DNA from: an uncultured Verrucomicrobia subdivision 3 bacterium
GTDB taxonomy: Bacteria; Verrucomicrobiota; Verrucomicrobiia; Limisphaerales; UBA11358
Direction of reading: 5' to 3'
NCBI GenBank assembly: GCA_903835255.1
Contig: CAILMI010000063.1
Span: 1 to 64,000, forward strand
Length of the DNA stretch: 64,000 nucleotides
Made by a program: the position numbers and the translations under genes. The notes beneath the pieces were generated by a model. It did no database searches. It saw nothing but the letters and a program-made list of their open reading frames with translations, and was not told the origin of the DNA. This document shows positions 49,620 through 59,501 of this stretch, in pieces (position 1 is the first letter of the stretch; each line of letters starts with the position of its first letter).

Positions 49620-52600
49620 GGCGTTGGCGTGAATGAGTTCGTGAAAGGTTCCAGAGCAAAAGTGAACTGATAAGCCTTATCTGCCGGCAGCATATACTTG
49701 TCGAGCGGCCGCGCGCCCCAGCCTTGGACACCGCCCAGACCCATCTGCTCCGCATCCAAGGTGAGCGTGAGAAAATCCCGGGGCACAAGCCGATACGGAT
49801 GCGTGGCCGCCTCCAGATCGGCTGCGGTCCACGGCCAGAGATTCAACCCGAACGGAGCAGCGATGCCGAGCACCGTCAGCCCATAACCCTCCGCGGAGGT
49901 GAAACTCGCGCGCCGCACCTCACTGCGGTAGCCGGTTTCCTGCGGCGGCAAATAGGCGTGATTCCAGGTCAGCGCATCCGCTTTAAAATACCCAAAACGC
50001 ACGGCTTCTTTCCGGTCCGGGTAACTTTCGTCCGGCCCCAAGCCCAGCCATTGGATGCGGTGCAAATCTGAAACCAGACCGCACTCCATTCCCACGCGAG
50101 GGATTTTATTCGTCGGCGACAAGGCGCCGAGTGGCGAAAGATAAACGGAGGCACAGACAATAATTTTTCCGGCAGCATCGATCTGATACGTCAGGGTCGC
50201 GTGACTGGACGCGACGGGAATTCCGACCTCAGCGCTGACCGTGACCGTGCCATCCGCATGGGTTCTGGCTGAAACGCCGGTTGCCATCGATTGCTCGCCC
50301 GCCTCGCGCCATGCGCCCAGGATCTCGGGCATTTTCCAGCCGCGATCATTGGTCACCGGCGGCCGCCAGAAGCAAAGGCGCAAGGGACGAGCCATCAGCT
50401 CGCGACCGCTATAAATCAGGCTTTCAATCATCCCGCTTTTTTTGCCAATGCGAACACTGAAGCCAGCGTTGCCAAGGGTGATCGCCTGTTCTGTTTCCAC
50501 CTGATTGAGCTGCCCGGCCTTCAACTCGGGCGCCCTCAAAGCGGGATCAGCATCCAGCGCCAGCTGGTCCCATGCGACGACAAATCCGGCCTCGGCCCAC
50601 GGCGTGGATTGAGCGAGCGCAAAGCGGACCGTCAGGTGGCGCGCCGTTCCGCTGAACGGTGGCGGAATCAAAATTTCGCGTGACTCCCCCGGCGCACACG
50701 CCAGAGGGGGCAATTTTCCTTTTGCGACAACCACGCCTTGATCCGTCCATTCCCATGACGCGACAAAGTTCTTCAAGTCCGTGAAGGCGTGATGATTTTC
50801 AATGCGGATTTTTCCATGCGGTAAATCCACCGCCCGGACCCGGAGGGGCTGGCCCACCTTCGCGACTTCAAAATAATGGGGCTTGGGAGCGCGATCTGAT
50901 TCCAGCAAACCGTTTAGGACAAAATACCCGTCATTGGGTTTATCCCCGTAGTCACCGCCCACGGCATAAAAGGCAGGCGCAGCTGATTTGGATTGCACGC
51001 TGAGAAACGGAACAGGCCTGTTGCTCGCGAGCGCAGTGGCCAGGCCCTTGTCAGCCCAGTCCCAGATAAATCCCCCTATCAACATGGGATTGCGCTCGAT
51101 GACGTCCCAGTAGTCCTGATAGTTGCCGAGATTATTGCCGCCGCCCCACGCATATTCGTTCATGAGGAAAGGCTTGCCGGAGGGATAGCGTCCGTGCTGT
51201 CGCAATGCGGCTTTTTCATCGTGCTCGCCCTTGCGCACCGCCTTGCCTTGCACGTGGAGTTTCAGCCATTCGGGCGTGGGGTAGGTCTGGCTGTCCACAT
51301 CGCAGGGTGCATTCATATCGGCGTATTGAATAGGCCGACGCTCGCTGTCGAGCCGGCGTACTTCCTCCGCCATGCTTTCAAAAGCCCGGCCATAGCCCGC
51401 CTCGTTGCCGAGCGACCACATCACCACGCTGGGATGGCTGCGTTCGCGGATCACGAGCCGCCGCATCCGCTCCACCGATGCGGGCTGCCACTCGGGCAAA
51501 TCCCCCGGCAGGACGCATTTGTGATAGGACAGCCCATGCGACTCCATATTCGCCTCGCTTAAAACCATCAGCCCCAGCTCATCGCAGCACTCCACAAAGC
51601 GCGGGTCATTTGGATAATGCGACGTCCGAACGGCATTCAGGTTGGCCCGCTTCATCATTCGGACATCCTCGCGCATCATCGCCTCATCCACGACATAGCC
51701 GGTGACGGGATTCCAATCGTGCCGGTTCACGCCGCGAATTTTCAGAGCCTGGCCGTTGAGAGTGAATTCCCCCTGCTTGAGCTCCACTTTGCGGAAGCCA
51801 ATGCGCACCGCAACGGCTTCAATCGTTTTGCCCTCCTGCAATAACTCCACCACCGCGGTGTAAAGCGCAGGGGCTTCAAACGACCATTTCTCAGGGGCGT
51901 GAAGCAGAGCGGAAGCAGTCAGCCATTCGACTTCGCTCCCCGCCGCCAATGTGCCGGGCAGCGCCGATTCCATACGAAATCCGGGAACCGCTTTTCCTTT
52001 CGGATTCAGCAAAGAAAGCCGGACGGCAATGGAATCCGCCGGGGCGCGGCTATCATTCTGAATCTGGCAGCGGAGCTTGACCGCCGCGTTGCTCAGCGCG
52101 CCGTCGAGTTCGGATTCCACCGCCACATCCCAGAGATGCACGCTGGGCCTCGTGAATAAAAAAACATCCCGGAAAATTCCACTCAAGCGCCAGATATCCT
52201 GATCCTCCAGATAGCTGCCATCCGAGTGTCGCAGCACCTGGAGGGCAATGAGGTTTTTGCCCGGATGCACCGCGGAAGTGATGTCAAACTCCGCTGCGAG
52301 CCGCGAATCCTCACTGTAACCCATGCACTTGCCATTGACCCAGACTTTCAGGCACGACCCCGCCGCTCCGACGTGAAGATAAACGCGCTGCCTGGCCCAG
52401 TCCTCCGGCACCTCCACCCAGCGGCGATACGAACTCACGGGGTTGCGGTCGGCAAAAAAAGTCCAGTCGGGAGGCGGGTCGCCCATCACACGCGGCGGAT
52501 CCACCTTGAACGGATAATCATAATTTACGTAAAGCGGCGTGCCGTAGCCGAACAGCTCCACGCAGCCCGGGACCGAAATGGTTTTCCAAAGGCGATCGTC

Positions 52601-52918
52601 ATAGAGCGGCGATTCAAAACCGACCGGACTTTTGGCAGGATGATTTACCCAGGAAAATTTCCAGTCCCCGCTGATGCAGCGCAGCCACGGGGAATTTCCG
52701 GAAGCGCCCGGCGCCGCTGCGGCAGAACGGGCGGCGGGATACGGCCAGGTCATCGCCCGCGGCGGCATCCGGTTGACTTCGTACACCAAGGGGTTTTCCC
52801 ATGCGTCCGGGGGGATGGCCTGGGGACTGGGAGAGGGTGCCGCAAAACCATTTAATGCCGCGGCAACAATGAATAATAATCCAGATTTCATGGCGATAGA
52901 AACAGACCTGCGACTCAT
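49616..52918 (-). CDS. LacZ-type GH2 beta-galactosidase, secreted
   Basis: About 1100 residues from 52918 (MSRRSVSIAMKSGLLFIVAA, signal peptide; GAAGAG-like SD GAAGAG four bases before; ATGs at 52945 and 52891 are alternatives). It has the five-domain plan of E. coli LacZ: jelly-roll sugar-binding domain with LKVWVNGKCMGYSEDSRLAA, an immunoglobulin-like domain, a TIM barrel beginning at about 420 (IRGVNRHDWNPVTGYVVDEA), the acid/base Glu in VMWSLGNEAGYG (about 504), the nucleophile Glu in LMNEYAWGGGN (about 586), and the C-terminal small-domain strand pattern ending WGARPLDKYMLPADKAYQF. All catalytic residues are intact. Substrate probably has terminal beta-galactose. It lies 40 bases after the sulfatase stop and is coupled to the FAD gene by ATGA. 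A second GH2 (59498) in the locus is different. Confidence 0.9.
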   Translation of the reverse strand: MSRRSVSIAMKSGLLFIVAAALNGFAAPSPSPQAIPPDAWENPLVYEVNRMPPRAMTWPYPAARSAAAAPGASGNSPWLRCISGDWKFSWVNHPAKSPVGFESPLYDDRLWKTISVPGCVELFGYGTPLYVNYDYPFKVDPPRVMGDPPPDWTFFADRNPVSSYRRWVEVPEDWARQRVYLHVGAAGSCLKVWVNGKCMGYSEDSRLAAEFDITSAVHPGKNLIALQVLRHSDGSYLEDQDIWRLSGIFRDVFLFTRPSVHLWDVAVESELDGALSNAAVKLRCQIQNDSRAPADSIAVRLSLLNPKGKAVPGFRMESALPGTLAAGSEVEWLTASALLHAPEKWSFEAPALYTAVVELLQEGKTIEAVAVRIGFRKVELKQGEFTLNGQALKIRGVNRHDWNPVTGYVVDEAMMREDVRMMKRANLNAVRTSHYPNDPRFVECCDELGLMVLSEANMESHGLSYHKCVLPGDLPEWQPASVERMRRLVIRERSHPSVVMWSLGNEAGYGRAFESMAEEVRRLDSERRPIQYADMNAPCDVDSQTYPTPEWLKLHVQGKAVRKGEHDEKAALRQHGRYPSGKPFLMNEYAWGGGNNLGNYQDYWDVIERNPMLIGGFIWDWADKGLATALASNRPVPFLSVQSKSAAPAFYAVGGDYGDKPNDGYFVLNGLLESDRAPKPHYFEVAKVGQPLRVRAVDLPHGKIRIENHHAFTDLKNFVASWEWTDQGVVVAKGKLPPLACAPGESREILIPPPFSGTARHLTVRFALAQSTPWAEAGFVVAWDQLALDADPALRAPELKAGQLNQVETEQAITLGNAGFSVRIGKKSGMIESLIYSGRELMARPLRLCFWRPPVTNDRGWKMPEILGAWREAGEQSMATGVSARTHADGTVTVSAEVGIPVASSHATLTYQIDAAGKIIVCASVYLSPLGALSPTNKIPRVGMECGLVSDLHRIQWLGLGPDESYPDRKEAVRFGYFKADALTWNHAYLPPQETGYRSEVRRASFTSAEGYGLTVLGIAAPFGLNLWPWTAADLEAATHPYRLVPRDFLTLTLDAEQMGLGGVQGWGARPLDKYMLPADKAYQFTFALEPFTNSFTPTP

Positions 52919-52958
52919 ATTGCTCTTCAAATATCCCCGCTTCATTTTTATGAATAGG

Positions 52959-54437
52959 TCATTCCGCGCGATTTTCAGAATGAATTGTTTTTGAGGCAGT
53001 CCGGTAATCCGGGTTGAGCGCCGGCATTTGAGCGCCCACCTGCTTGCGCCAGTCGCGGAGGAGCGCGGAGAGCCTGGCGGCCTGGGATGGATTCTCTCGC
53101 GCAAGATCGCGCTGTTCACCGAGGTCGTTTTTGAGGTCGTACAATTCGACGCGACGGTCCTCGTACCACTCGATGAGCTTGAAATTGCCGACGCGCACGG
53201 CTCCATGGGGCGGCCCGCCCTGGTTGCTGTAATGAGGATAATGCCAAAACAGCGGACGCTCAGGCAAGCTCCCCCCCTTGAGCAACGGGCCAATACTTTC
53301 GCCATCCACGTGTTGCGCCGGGCGTAAGGGCAATCCCACCATTTCGAGAAGGGTGGGATAATAATCCATGGACATCACCTGCCCGTGGCTGACGCTGCCC
53401 GGCGGAATCACTCCAGGCCACCGAATCAGAAGCGGCTCTCGAACCCCGCCCTCATACCCCCAGCCTTTTCCGGCACGCAAAGGCAGGTTGGAAGTGGGCA
53501 TCCCTTCGGCAGTGGAAAGCCCGCCGTTATCTGAAGTAAAGATGACAATGGTGTTGGTCTCCAAATTCAATTCCTGAAGCTTGGCGAGAACGCGGCCGAC
53601 ACTGTCGTCCAGACTTTCCACCATTGCAGCATACGCGGGCTGATTCTGGATCTGCCGCACCGGACAGCCATGGTCCGTCAAAAATTCCGGAGCGGTCTGG
53701 GGAATCCGCGCCGCCTTGGCCTTATATTTCTCCACCACCTCGGGCTTGGCCTCCAAGGGCGTGTGCACGGCATATTCCGAAAAATAAAGTAAAAATGGAT
53801 TTTTCTGCCGCGCGGCGTCCTCCATAAATTTCAGCGCTTCTTCCGTCAAACGTTCGGTCAGGTATTCGCCTGCCGGACCCTCGGGCAAATTCGGGAGATG
53901 ATACGGGCTGAAATACGATGGAGGATGCCCGGCCCCACAGCCGGCACTATTGAGATCAAAACCTTGATGCTGCGGCCAATAAAGGGCGGAGTCGCCCAGA
54001 TGCCATTTACCGACGAATGCGGTCTGATAGCCGGCGTCTTTCAATGCTTCCGCCAGCGTCACCTCTTCCAGCGGGAGAAACATCTGAAAATCCGGGCGGC
54101 TCAGCTTTTGATCCGGCCGGTTCGGACGACCGCTCAGCCAGTCGGTGAGATGCAAACGCGCCGGATATTTGCCGGTTACAATGCTGGCGCGGGTGGGCGA
54201 ACAGACGTTGCCCGCCGCATAGGCATCGGTGAAGCGCATCCCCTGTTTTGCCAGCGAATCCAGATGCGGCGTCTCGTAATAGGTGCTCCCGTAACATCCC
54301 AGATCAGCCCAGCCAAGATCATCGGCCAGAATGAAAACAATGTTCGGCCGGTCCGCGGCCAATCCCGGCAACGTCCCGCCCCAGACCCCGAAACCGGATA
54401 GGATGAGCCAGAGCACGTAACGCATGGCTGATTTCAT
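52959..54437 (-). CDS. Type I sulfatase, secreted (formylglycine site CSPTR)
   Basis: A 492-residue arylsulfatase-A-like enzyme with a signal peptide (residues 1-27). The formylglycine precursor is C79 in NVCSPTRASIVTGKYPAR, so it needs an anaerobic or aerobic maturase encoded elsewhere. Metal-binding residues occur in PNIVFILADDLGWADLGCYG and in TIVIFTSDNGGLS. The phosphate/sulfate-binding Lys and His lie in AFVGKWHLGDSALYWPQHQG. It would remove sulfate esters from the polysaccharide or oligosaccharides in the periplasm. It overlaps the PhoD-like stop by four bases and is followed by the LacZ-type GH2. It is the only sulfatase in the window, which argues for a lightly sulfated substrate instead of a heavily sulfated fucoidan. 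Confidence 0.93.
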   Translation of the reverse strand: MKSAMRYVLWLILSGFGVWGGTLPGLAADRPNIVFILADDLGWADLGCYGSTYYETPHLDSLAKQGMRFTDAYAAGNVCSPTRASIVTGKYPARLHLTDWLSGRPNRPDQKLSRPDFQMFLPLEEVTLAEALKDAGYQTAFVGKWHLGDSALYWPQHQGFDLNSAGCGAGHPPSYFSPYHLPNLPEGPAGEYLTERLTEEALKFMEDAARQKNPFLLYFSEYAVHTPLEAKPEVVEKYKAKAARIPQTAPEFLTDHGCPVRQIQNQPAYAAMVESLDDSVGRVLAKLQELNLETNTIVIFTSDNGGLSTAEGMPTSNLPLRAGKGWGYEGGVREPLLIRWPGVIPPGSVSHGQVMSMDYYPTLLEMVGLPLRPAQHVDGESIGPLLKGGSLPERPLFWHYPHYSNQGGPPHGAVRVGNFKLIEWYEDRRVELYDLKNDLGEQRDLARENPSQAARLSALLRDWRKQVGAQMPALNPDYRTASKTIHSENRAE

Positions 54438-55957
54438 TGATGTGCCGCCGCCTTCTCAAAAACAACCGCGCCGGCCACATCATTAAGCTGAAGCAGGAGC
54501 GTGGGATGAGCTCCATTGGTTTGGACGGCGCCGGAAAGAAAACCGCCGTGCCGGATGCGCAGAAAAAGATGTTCCGGGCGGGGCTTGTCTTCGTCCCAGC
54601 CGGCAGCGTGGGCATCGCTTGCAGCCCCGACACTCCATTCCTCGACAGCATTCAATTTATCGCGCGAAACATATTGCCAGTGGCGATCGCCGGTAATGAC
54701 TGTAAGGTTTTTTTGGCCAGCGAACAGGTTGCGGATCTTCAGACTTTCCGCCGAATAACCGGCATTGGATAAATTATCATTCTTCGTCTCCCGATCCGGC
54801 CCGACAATGGGCGTGGGCGTGAGGACAACGCGGAATGTCGCGTCGGACCCGGCCAGCGTGCTCTCAAGCCACGCCACTTGTTCCGCGCCAAGAAGGATCG
54901 GTGAATTCGTGCGATCCGCCTCACGCGAGCTGCGGGTTTCACGCCCTTCGAGCAGCCAGATCTCCAGATGTTTTCCCCAGCGAATGGTGCGATACGGAGG
55001 AAGCGACTGAGCCGTCTGTTCCCGGAATAAAGCCAGCCCATCTCCAAAAGTAAAATCGCCCGTCCGATCGCCGGGATGGCAGTCATCCGCCAGCGTGTCG
55101 TGGTCATCCCTCATGAAATAGCTGCCGACCTGACGGTAAAACTCGCGGAGCGCAGGCAGGCTGAACATTCTCGCCCAGTGATAGCGGGCAAGGTCGAGGG
55201 TGAGCGCGTGCACGGGCCCGTGATCGTAATAGACCGCATCCCCGGTATTCACAAAAAAATCCGGTTGAAGCTTAATCATCGATGGATAAATCTTGAAGCC
55301 GTCGGGCGAATCTCTGTCTTCGTATTGCTGACAGGTCATCACACAGAATCTCACGTCCGCAGACACAGCGGGCGCCGGAGCGGTCCGAAAGCCGCCATGG
55401 ATGACACTCGCGAATGTGTCAGCGGAATTTTTTCGGGCCTGAACTTCAACTGCGTAATGCGTGCCAGGCTGAAGATCAGAAAGCCCAAAGATTTTTGTAA
55501 AATCGCGCTCAGGACTCACCGGCAGCCACTCCGTTTCGCTCCACGCCTCGCTGCCAGCCATTCGGTAGCGGACGCGCGTCTGCCCCGCCGCGCCCACGGC
55601 GGCGCCCCGGATTGAACCCCGATCCGAACCCTTTGCAAAACTCACCACGGGCTTTCCGTTTGTGAAAAGGGCGTTGTCCTTGATCGCGAGTTCCGACCCC
55701 GTGGTTTTATCGAACACGCGCAGCACCGGCAGCGGGCGGGCATCGCCTGCGCGCACCGCATCGCGCGTCACCCGCGTCCAGATGGAAACCGTCGAAGACG
55801 TCGGATCAGAAATTTTGATGCCGGTGGCTTGATAGGCGCGGCTGGTAGTGCCCGGCGAAGTCACGCAACTTGTCAAGGGGAGTACACCCAACATCACGCA
55901 TACCAGCAACCCTCTTTGCGCGCGCCACTGGAACAGGCTGGTTGCCCCGCTCCTCAT
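54434..55957 (-). CDS. PhoD-like metallophosphatase, predicted lipoprotein
   Basis: A 507-residue protein with a lipoprotein signal (lipobox LTSC near residue 31) and a PhoD-like fold. After an N-terminal beta-domain (FN3-like, DPTSSTVSIWTRVTRD, FGLSDLQPGTHYAVEVQA) the metallo core shows MTCQQYEDRD, NTGDAVYYDHGP (metal Asp), MRDDHDTLADDC and ITGDRHWQY, with the conserved His/Asp ligands. PhoD enzymes are alkaline phosphodiesterases or phosphatases needing Fe and Ca. In this locus it could remove phosphate from the glycan or from a teichoic-acid-like substrate, or it may not be related to the sugar at all. It is coupled by ATGA to GH29 upstream and sulfatase downstream. Confidence 0.85.
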   Translation of the reverse strand: MRSGATSLFQWRAQRGLLVCVMLGVLPLTSCVTSPGTTSRAYQATGIKISDPTSSTVSIWTRVTRDAVRAGDARPLPVLRVFDKTTGSELAIKDNALFTNGKPVVSFAKGSDRGSIRGAAVGAAGQTRVRYRMAGSEAWSETEWLPVSPERDFTKIFGLSDLQPGTHYAVEVQARKNSADTFASVIHGGFRTAPAPAVSADVRFCVMTCQQYEDRDSPDGFKIYPSMIKLQPDFFVNTGDAVYYDHGPVHALTLDLARYHWARMFSLPALREFYRQVGSYFMRDDHDTLADDCHPGDRTGDFTFGDGLALFREQTAQSLPPYRTIRWGKHLEIWLLEGRETRSSREADRTNSPILLGAEQVAWLESTLAGSDATFRVVLTPTPIVGPDRETKNDNLSNAGYSAESLKIRNLFAGQKNLTVITGDRHWQYVSRDKLNAVEEWSVGAASDAHAAGWDEDKPRPEHLFLRIRHGGFLSGAVQTNGAHPTLLLQLNDVAGAVVFEKAAAHQ

Positions 55958-57366
55958 TTTTCGACGGACAGCGCCCCTTGAACGGTCATTAAAACAGTGG
56001 AGGATATTTTATCCGGCGCGGCTTCCGGAAGGAGAATAGTGGTGCCGCCAGCCGACTGAACCGTCTTCAATGGCTTGGGCGGAGCGCCAACGAGCAGCGC
56101 GGCGGATTCAACCTTGTTCGTCAACCCCGGCACGAACAGCCTCCCGTCTTTAGGCCAGTCAAAAACGTGCAGGTAGAGAAGGGTTCTCCCGTCCGCAACT
56201 TTTTTCGTGCAGCGCCCCCACTCCAGCTTGCTGAAGGGACTCGCGGTGGTGCCATAGATGGCAGGTCCGTTGAGCTTCATCCATTGCCCCACCTCGCGCA
56301 GGCGTTCAACCGATGGAGCCGGAATGCTGCCCTCGCCCGTCGGACCGATGTTCAGCAGAAAATTTCCGCCCTTGCTCGCGATGTCCACCAGGTTGCGGAT
56401 CAATTCAGATGCCGGCTTCCAATCGTGGTCGTCTTTCTTAAAACCCCAGTGACGGTTGAGCGTCATGCAGCTTTCCCACGGCAGCGGATTGCCGTCGGCG
56501 GGAATGGTCTGCTCCTCCACGGTGTAGTCGCCGAGATGGTAGCCGAGGCGCGAATTCACGACGCAATCCGGCTGCAGCTTGCGGATCAGCTCCAGCAGCT
56601 CCCGGCTCTGCGCCGCGGTATTTTTTTCCGGCGTATCGAACCACAGCACATCGATCGGCCCATACTGGGTGAGCAATTCCCTCACCTGCGGCTTGACCTT
56701 GCGCTCAAAATATTTAGCAAAATCTTTTTTACCTTCGTCCGGAAAATCCCAGGTGTTGCTGCGGCGGAACCCGTCCGCCTTGACGTCCGTCGGCACATCC
56801 GGATCATGCCAGTCGCGTCCGTAGGAATAATACACCCCGAATTTAATGCCTTGCCTGCGGCAGGCCGCCGCAAGCTCGCTCACCGGATCGCGGGCAAACG
56901 GGGTGCGTTTGACAATGTTATAACCATCACTCGGGCTGGCGAACATGGCGAAGCCATCATGATGCTTGGCGGTAAGAATCAGATATTTCATGCCCGCATT
57001 TTTCGCAATGGCCACCCAGTCATCCGCATTGAATTGCACCGGATTGAACACGTCGGCAAGCTGCGCGTATTCGGCGATGGGAATCTTCAGCTTCAGCATC
57101 ATGTGCTCGGACTGACCGTCCCTGCCCTTCCAGAAGCAACCGTCCTGCGCATAAAGCCCCCAGTGAATGAACATCCCAAAGCGCGCATCGCTCCACCATT
57201 GCATCCGCTTTTCCACGGCCGCGGGCGATTCCAAATTAAGGGGCGCATGCCCGGCATGCATATCACCGGTGTCAGGAGTGCCGTCGGGATTGGTCTGCGC
57301 GAAGGACGTCACTCCCATCGCCGCCAGCAGCGCCCCGAATAAAAAGAGGCATTTTTTTGTTTTCAT
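55954..57366 (-). CDS. GH29 alpha-L-fucosidase, secreted
   Basis: This 470-residue enzyme has a signal peptide (LFLFGALLAAMGVTSFAQT) and a GH29 catalytic barrel: WWSDARFGMFIHWGLYAQDG, TAKHHDGFAMFASPSDGYNI, KFGVYYSYGRDWHDPDVPTD, and the nucleophile Asp in IDVLWFDTPEKNTAA (about residue 243). A short C-terminal beta-domain (LYLHVFDWPKDGRLFVPGL) follows. It would release terminal alpha-L-fucose. It is paralogous to the next fucosidase in the catalytic part but lacks the SGNH extension. It overlaps the preceding gene by four bases. Confidence 0.93.
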   Translation of the reverse strand: MKTKKCLFLFGALLAAMGVTSFAQTNPDGTPDTGDMHAGHAPLNLESPAAVEKRMQWWSDARFGMFIHWGLYAQDGCFWKGRDGQSEHMMLKLKIPIAEYAQLADVFNPVQFNADDWVAIAKNAGMKYLILTAKHHDGFAMFASPSDGYNIVKRTPFARDPVSELAAACRRQGIKFGVYYSYGRDWHDPDVPTDVKADGFRRSNTWDFPDEGKKDFAKYFERKVKPQVRELLTQYGPIDVLWFDTPEKNTAAQSRELLELIRKLQPDCVVNSRLGYHLGDYTVEEQTIPADGNPLPWESCMTLNRHWGFKKDDHDWKPASELIRNLVDIASKGGNFLLNIGPTGEGSIPAPSVERLREVGQWMKLNGPAIYGTTASPFSKLEWGRCTKKVADGRTLLYLHVFDWPKDGRLFVPGLTNKVESAALLVGAPPKPLKTVQSAGGTTILLPEAAPDKISSTVLMTVQGALSVEK

Positions 57367-59501
57367 TTCAGGGGCTCGCTCAACTGGGCCATGATTGCAC
57401 CCGCCACTTTTTCAGCAAGAAACTTGTAGCCGGCGTCGTTGAAGTGGACATTGTTCGGGTTTTGGAATTCGGCGAGCCTCGGCTGGATGGGGGAGCAAAG
57501 GTCGTCGATCGGAATTCCGTGCTGCCTCATGATGCCATCGGCGATGCGGTTCACCTCCGCGCACTGTTCCGGTGAAAACTTCTCAGCGTTGCCCGCGCTC
57601 GCCGGCGGGGTCGTCCGCGCCCAGATTAATTTCGCCCCGGTCTTCTCCAGTCGGATGACAATCTGCTCCAAGTTGGTGGCGTAGGTTGCGGCCGGCAGAT
57701 TCCGGTCATGGATCCCAAAGTTGAAATGGATGACATCCCAGTGCCCGCCGCCGAGCCAGGCATCCAATTTCCTCACCCCCAGCGTCGTCGCGCCGCAATT
57801 GGCAGGGGCGCGATGGACATTGGCCCTGCCCGCCAGGTCGCGCCGAACATCCAGCGTGTAACCGCGGGAGATGGAGTCGCCAATCAGCAGAACGCGCGGC
57901 AGCGCGGGATCATCCTTCACATAATCCCACGCGGTCACCTTGCCGGCGCGCTTGTCATTTTTGTAATACGGCAGATAGAAATCGCCGAGGTTTTCCTCAA
58001 GCACTTTTTCCCACTCCAGCTCCCCGGGCGACATCGCCGCCTTGCGCTCGGCGTCGGCGGCCGGGTCGAAAGCCACTTTTTTGGAAGTCTTGGCAAATTC
58101 GATGCAGAGAACCGATGCGATTTTATCCGGCGGAATCGCGGGCAAGTCCAGAATCACCCCCGCATCGGTCTGCGCATAATTCACTTTTGTCTTGTTCGCT
58201 AAAATCCAAACTTTTTGCACTTTATCCTGCATCGGCGGGAGTTGAAATTTGCCATTCTTCGGCCAGTCAAAAATAAATAAATAAAGCTTTCCCGCCTTGC
58301 TGGTGCAGCGCCAGTCCCAGGTGGAAATAAATTTGAAATTACCCCTCCAGTCCTTCTCTGTTTCGCTAAACTTGCCATGCACATCACTGAAGGGCGTCGG
58401 ACCGGTGCCGTAGATTGCGTCGCCGTTGACTTTCATCCAGGCGCCGATTTCCGCCAGCGCCTCGGAGCTGGGCGACGGGATCAGCCCCTCGCTCGTCGGC
58501 CCCACATTGAGCAAATAATTGCCGCCTTTGCTGGCGATATCGCACAGGTTGCGGATGAGCATCTCCGGAGATTTCCAATCCTGGTCATCGCGCTTGTACC
58601 CCCAGGTGCCGTTCATGGTCATGCACGTCTCCCAATCCCGACCGGGGTAGCCTTGCGCCGGGATATATTGCTCGGGCGTCTCGGTGTCGCAACGGAGACC
58701 GCCGCCGAGGCGATTGTTCATGATGATGTCAGGCTTCAGGGCGTGAACGGCACTGTAAAGCCTCTCCGCACGGTTGGTGGTCATGTTTTTAGGGGTATCC
58801 CACCAGAGCACCGCGGGAAATTCACCGTAGCGGGAAAGCAGTTCCTTCACCTGCGGCACGGCGATGGTGTCGATGTAATCGTCCATGTCATGCTCCTGCG
58901 CCTGATCCCAATTGCGGTTTCCGGTTGAGCCGCCGTTGTTCCAATCCTGCGCCTGTGAATAATAAAAACCCAGCTTGATGCCCTGCCGACGACAGGCCTC
59001 GGCCAGCTCCTGCAACGGGTCGCGATGCCACGGCGTGGCGTCGGTGATGTTCCATTTGCTGACCTTGGAGGGAAACATCGCGAAGCCGTCGTGATGCTTG
59101 GCGGTGATGACGATGTATTTCATCCCGGCATCCTTGGCGATTTTGACCCAGGCCTCGGCGTCAAATTTGACCGGGTTAAAATCTTTTGCGAAAGACTGGT
59201 ATTCCGCCATGGGGATCTTGGCCCGATACATGATCCACTCACCGGCGTTAGTCACTGCGCGGCCATGATAAATCCCGGCCGGCACTGAATAGACGCCCCA
59301 ATGGATGAACATTCCGAACTTCGCCTCGCGCCACCACTCCATGCGCCTGGCTTTGGCCTCAGGCGATTCGGCGGCCATCCGGTTCAGCGCGGACGGCGCG
59401 CCGGCGGCAGGGGTTGCCGGAACCGGGTTCGTTTGAGCTTGAGCGATGACAGCGATCGAAACGAGCAGCGAGGCGGCGAACGTATTTAATAATTTTTTCA
59501 T
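57363..59501 (-). CDS. GH29 alpha-L-fucosidase fused to an SGNH/GDSL esterase domain
   Basis: A 712-residue secreted fusion (signal peptide MKKLLNTFAASLLVSIAVIA, then QAQ). The N-terminal GH29 domain (about residues 50-460) has WWREAKFGMFIHWGVYSVPA, TAKHHDGFAMFPSKV, and the nucleophile Asp in AVLWWDTPKNM (about 233). After a linker (about 490-535) comes a C-terminal SGNH hydrolase: VLLIGDSISRGYTLDV (nucleophile Ser), the oxyanion Gly/Asn in FNFGIHDRNLP, and the catalytic His in NNVHFNDAGYKFLAEKVAG. The two activities on one chain suggest removal of an acyl group and fucose from the same residue, for example O-acetylated fucose. It is coupled by ATGA to GH2 upstream and GH29 downstream. Confidence 0.9.
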   Translation of the reverse strand: MKKLLNTFAASLLVSIAVIAQAQTNPVPATPAAGAPSALNRMAAESPEAKARRMEWWREAKFGMFIHWGVYSVPAGIYHGRAVTNAGEWIMYRAKIPMAEYQSFAKDFNPVKFDAEAWVKIAKDAGMKYIVITAKHHDGFAMFPSKVSKWNITDATPWHRDPLQELAEACRRQGIKLGFYYSQAQDWNNGGSTGNRNWDQAQEHDMDDYIDTIAVPQVKELLSRYGEFPAVLWWDTPKNMTTNRAERLYSAVHALKPDIIMNNRLGGGLRCDTETPEQYIPAQGYPGRDWETCMTMNGTWGYKRDDQDWKSPEMLIRNLCDIASKGGNYLLNVGPTSEGLIPSPSSEALAEIGAWMKVNGDAIYGTGPTPFSDVHGKFSETEKDWRGNFKFISTWDWRCTSKAGKLYLFIFDWPKNGKFQLPPMQDKVQKVWILANKTKVNYAQTDAGVILDLPAIPPDKIASVLCIEFAKTSKKVAFDPAADAERKAAMSPGELEWEKVLEENLGDFYLPYYKNDKRAGKVTAWDYVKDDPALPRVLLIGDSISRGYTLDVRRDLAGRANVHRAPANCGATTLGVRKLDAWLGGGHWDVIHFNFGIHDRNLPAATYATNLEQIVIRLEKTGAKLIWARTTPPASAGNAEKFSPEQCAEVNRIADGIMRQHGIPIDDLCSPIQPRLAEFQNPNNVHFNDAGYKFLAEKVAGAIMAQLSEPLK

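Noticed and set aside
49616-53305. N-terminal extension of the LacZ-type GH2 to 1229 residues.
   Set aside because: The extra residues overlap the sulfatase gene in another frame and lack similarity; a signal peptide begins at the later start.
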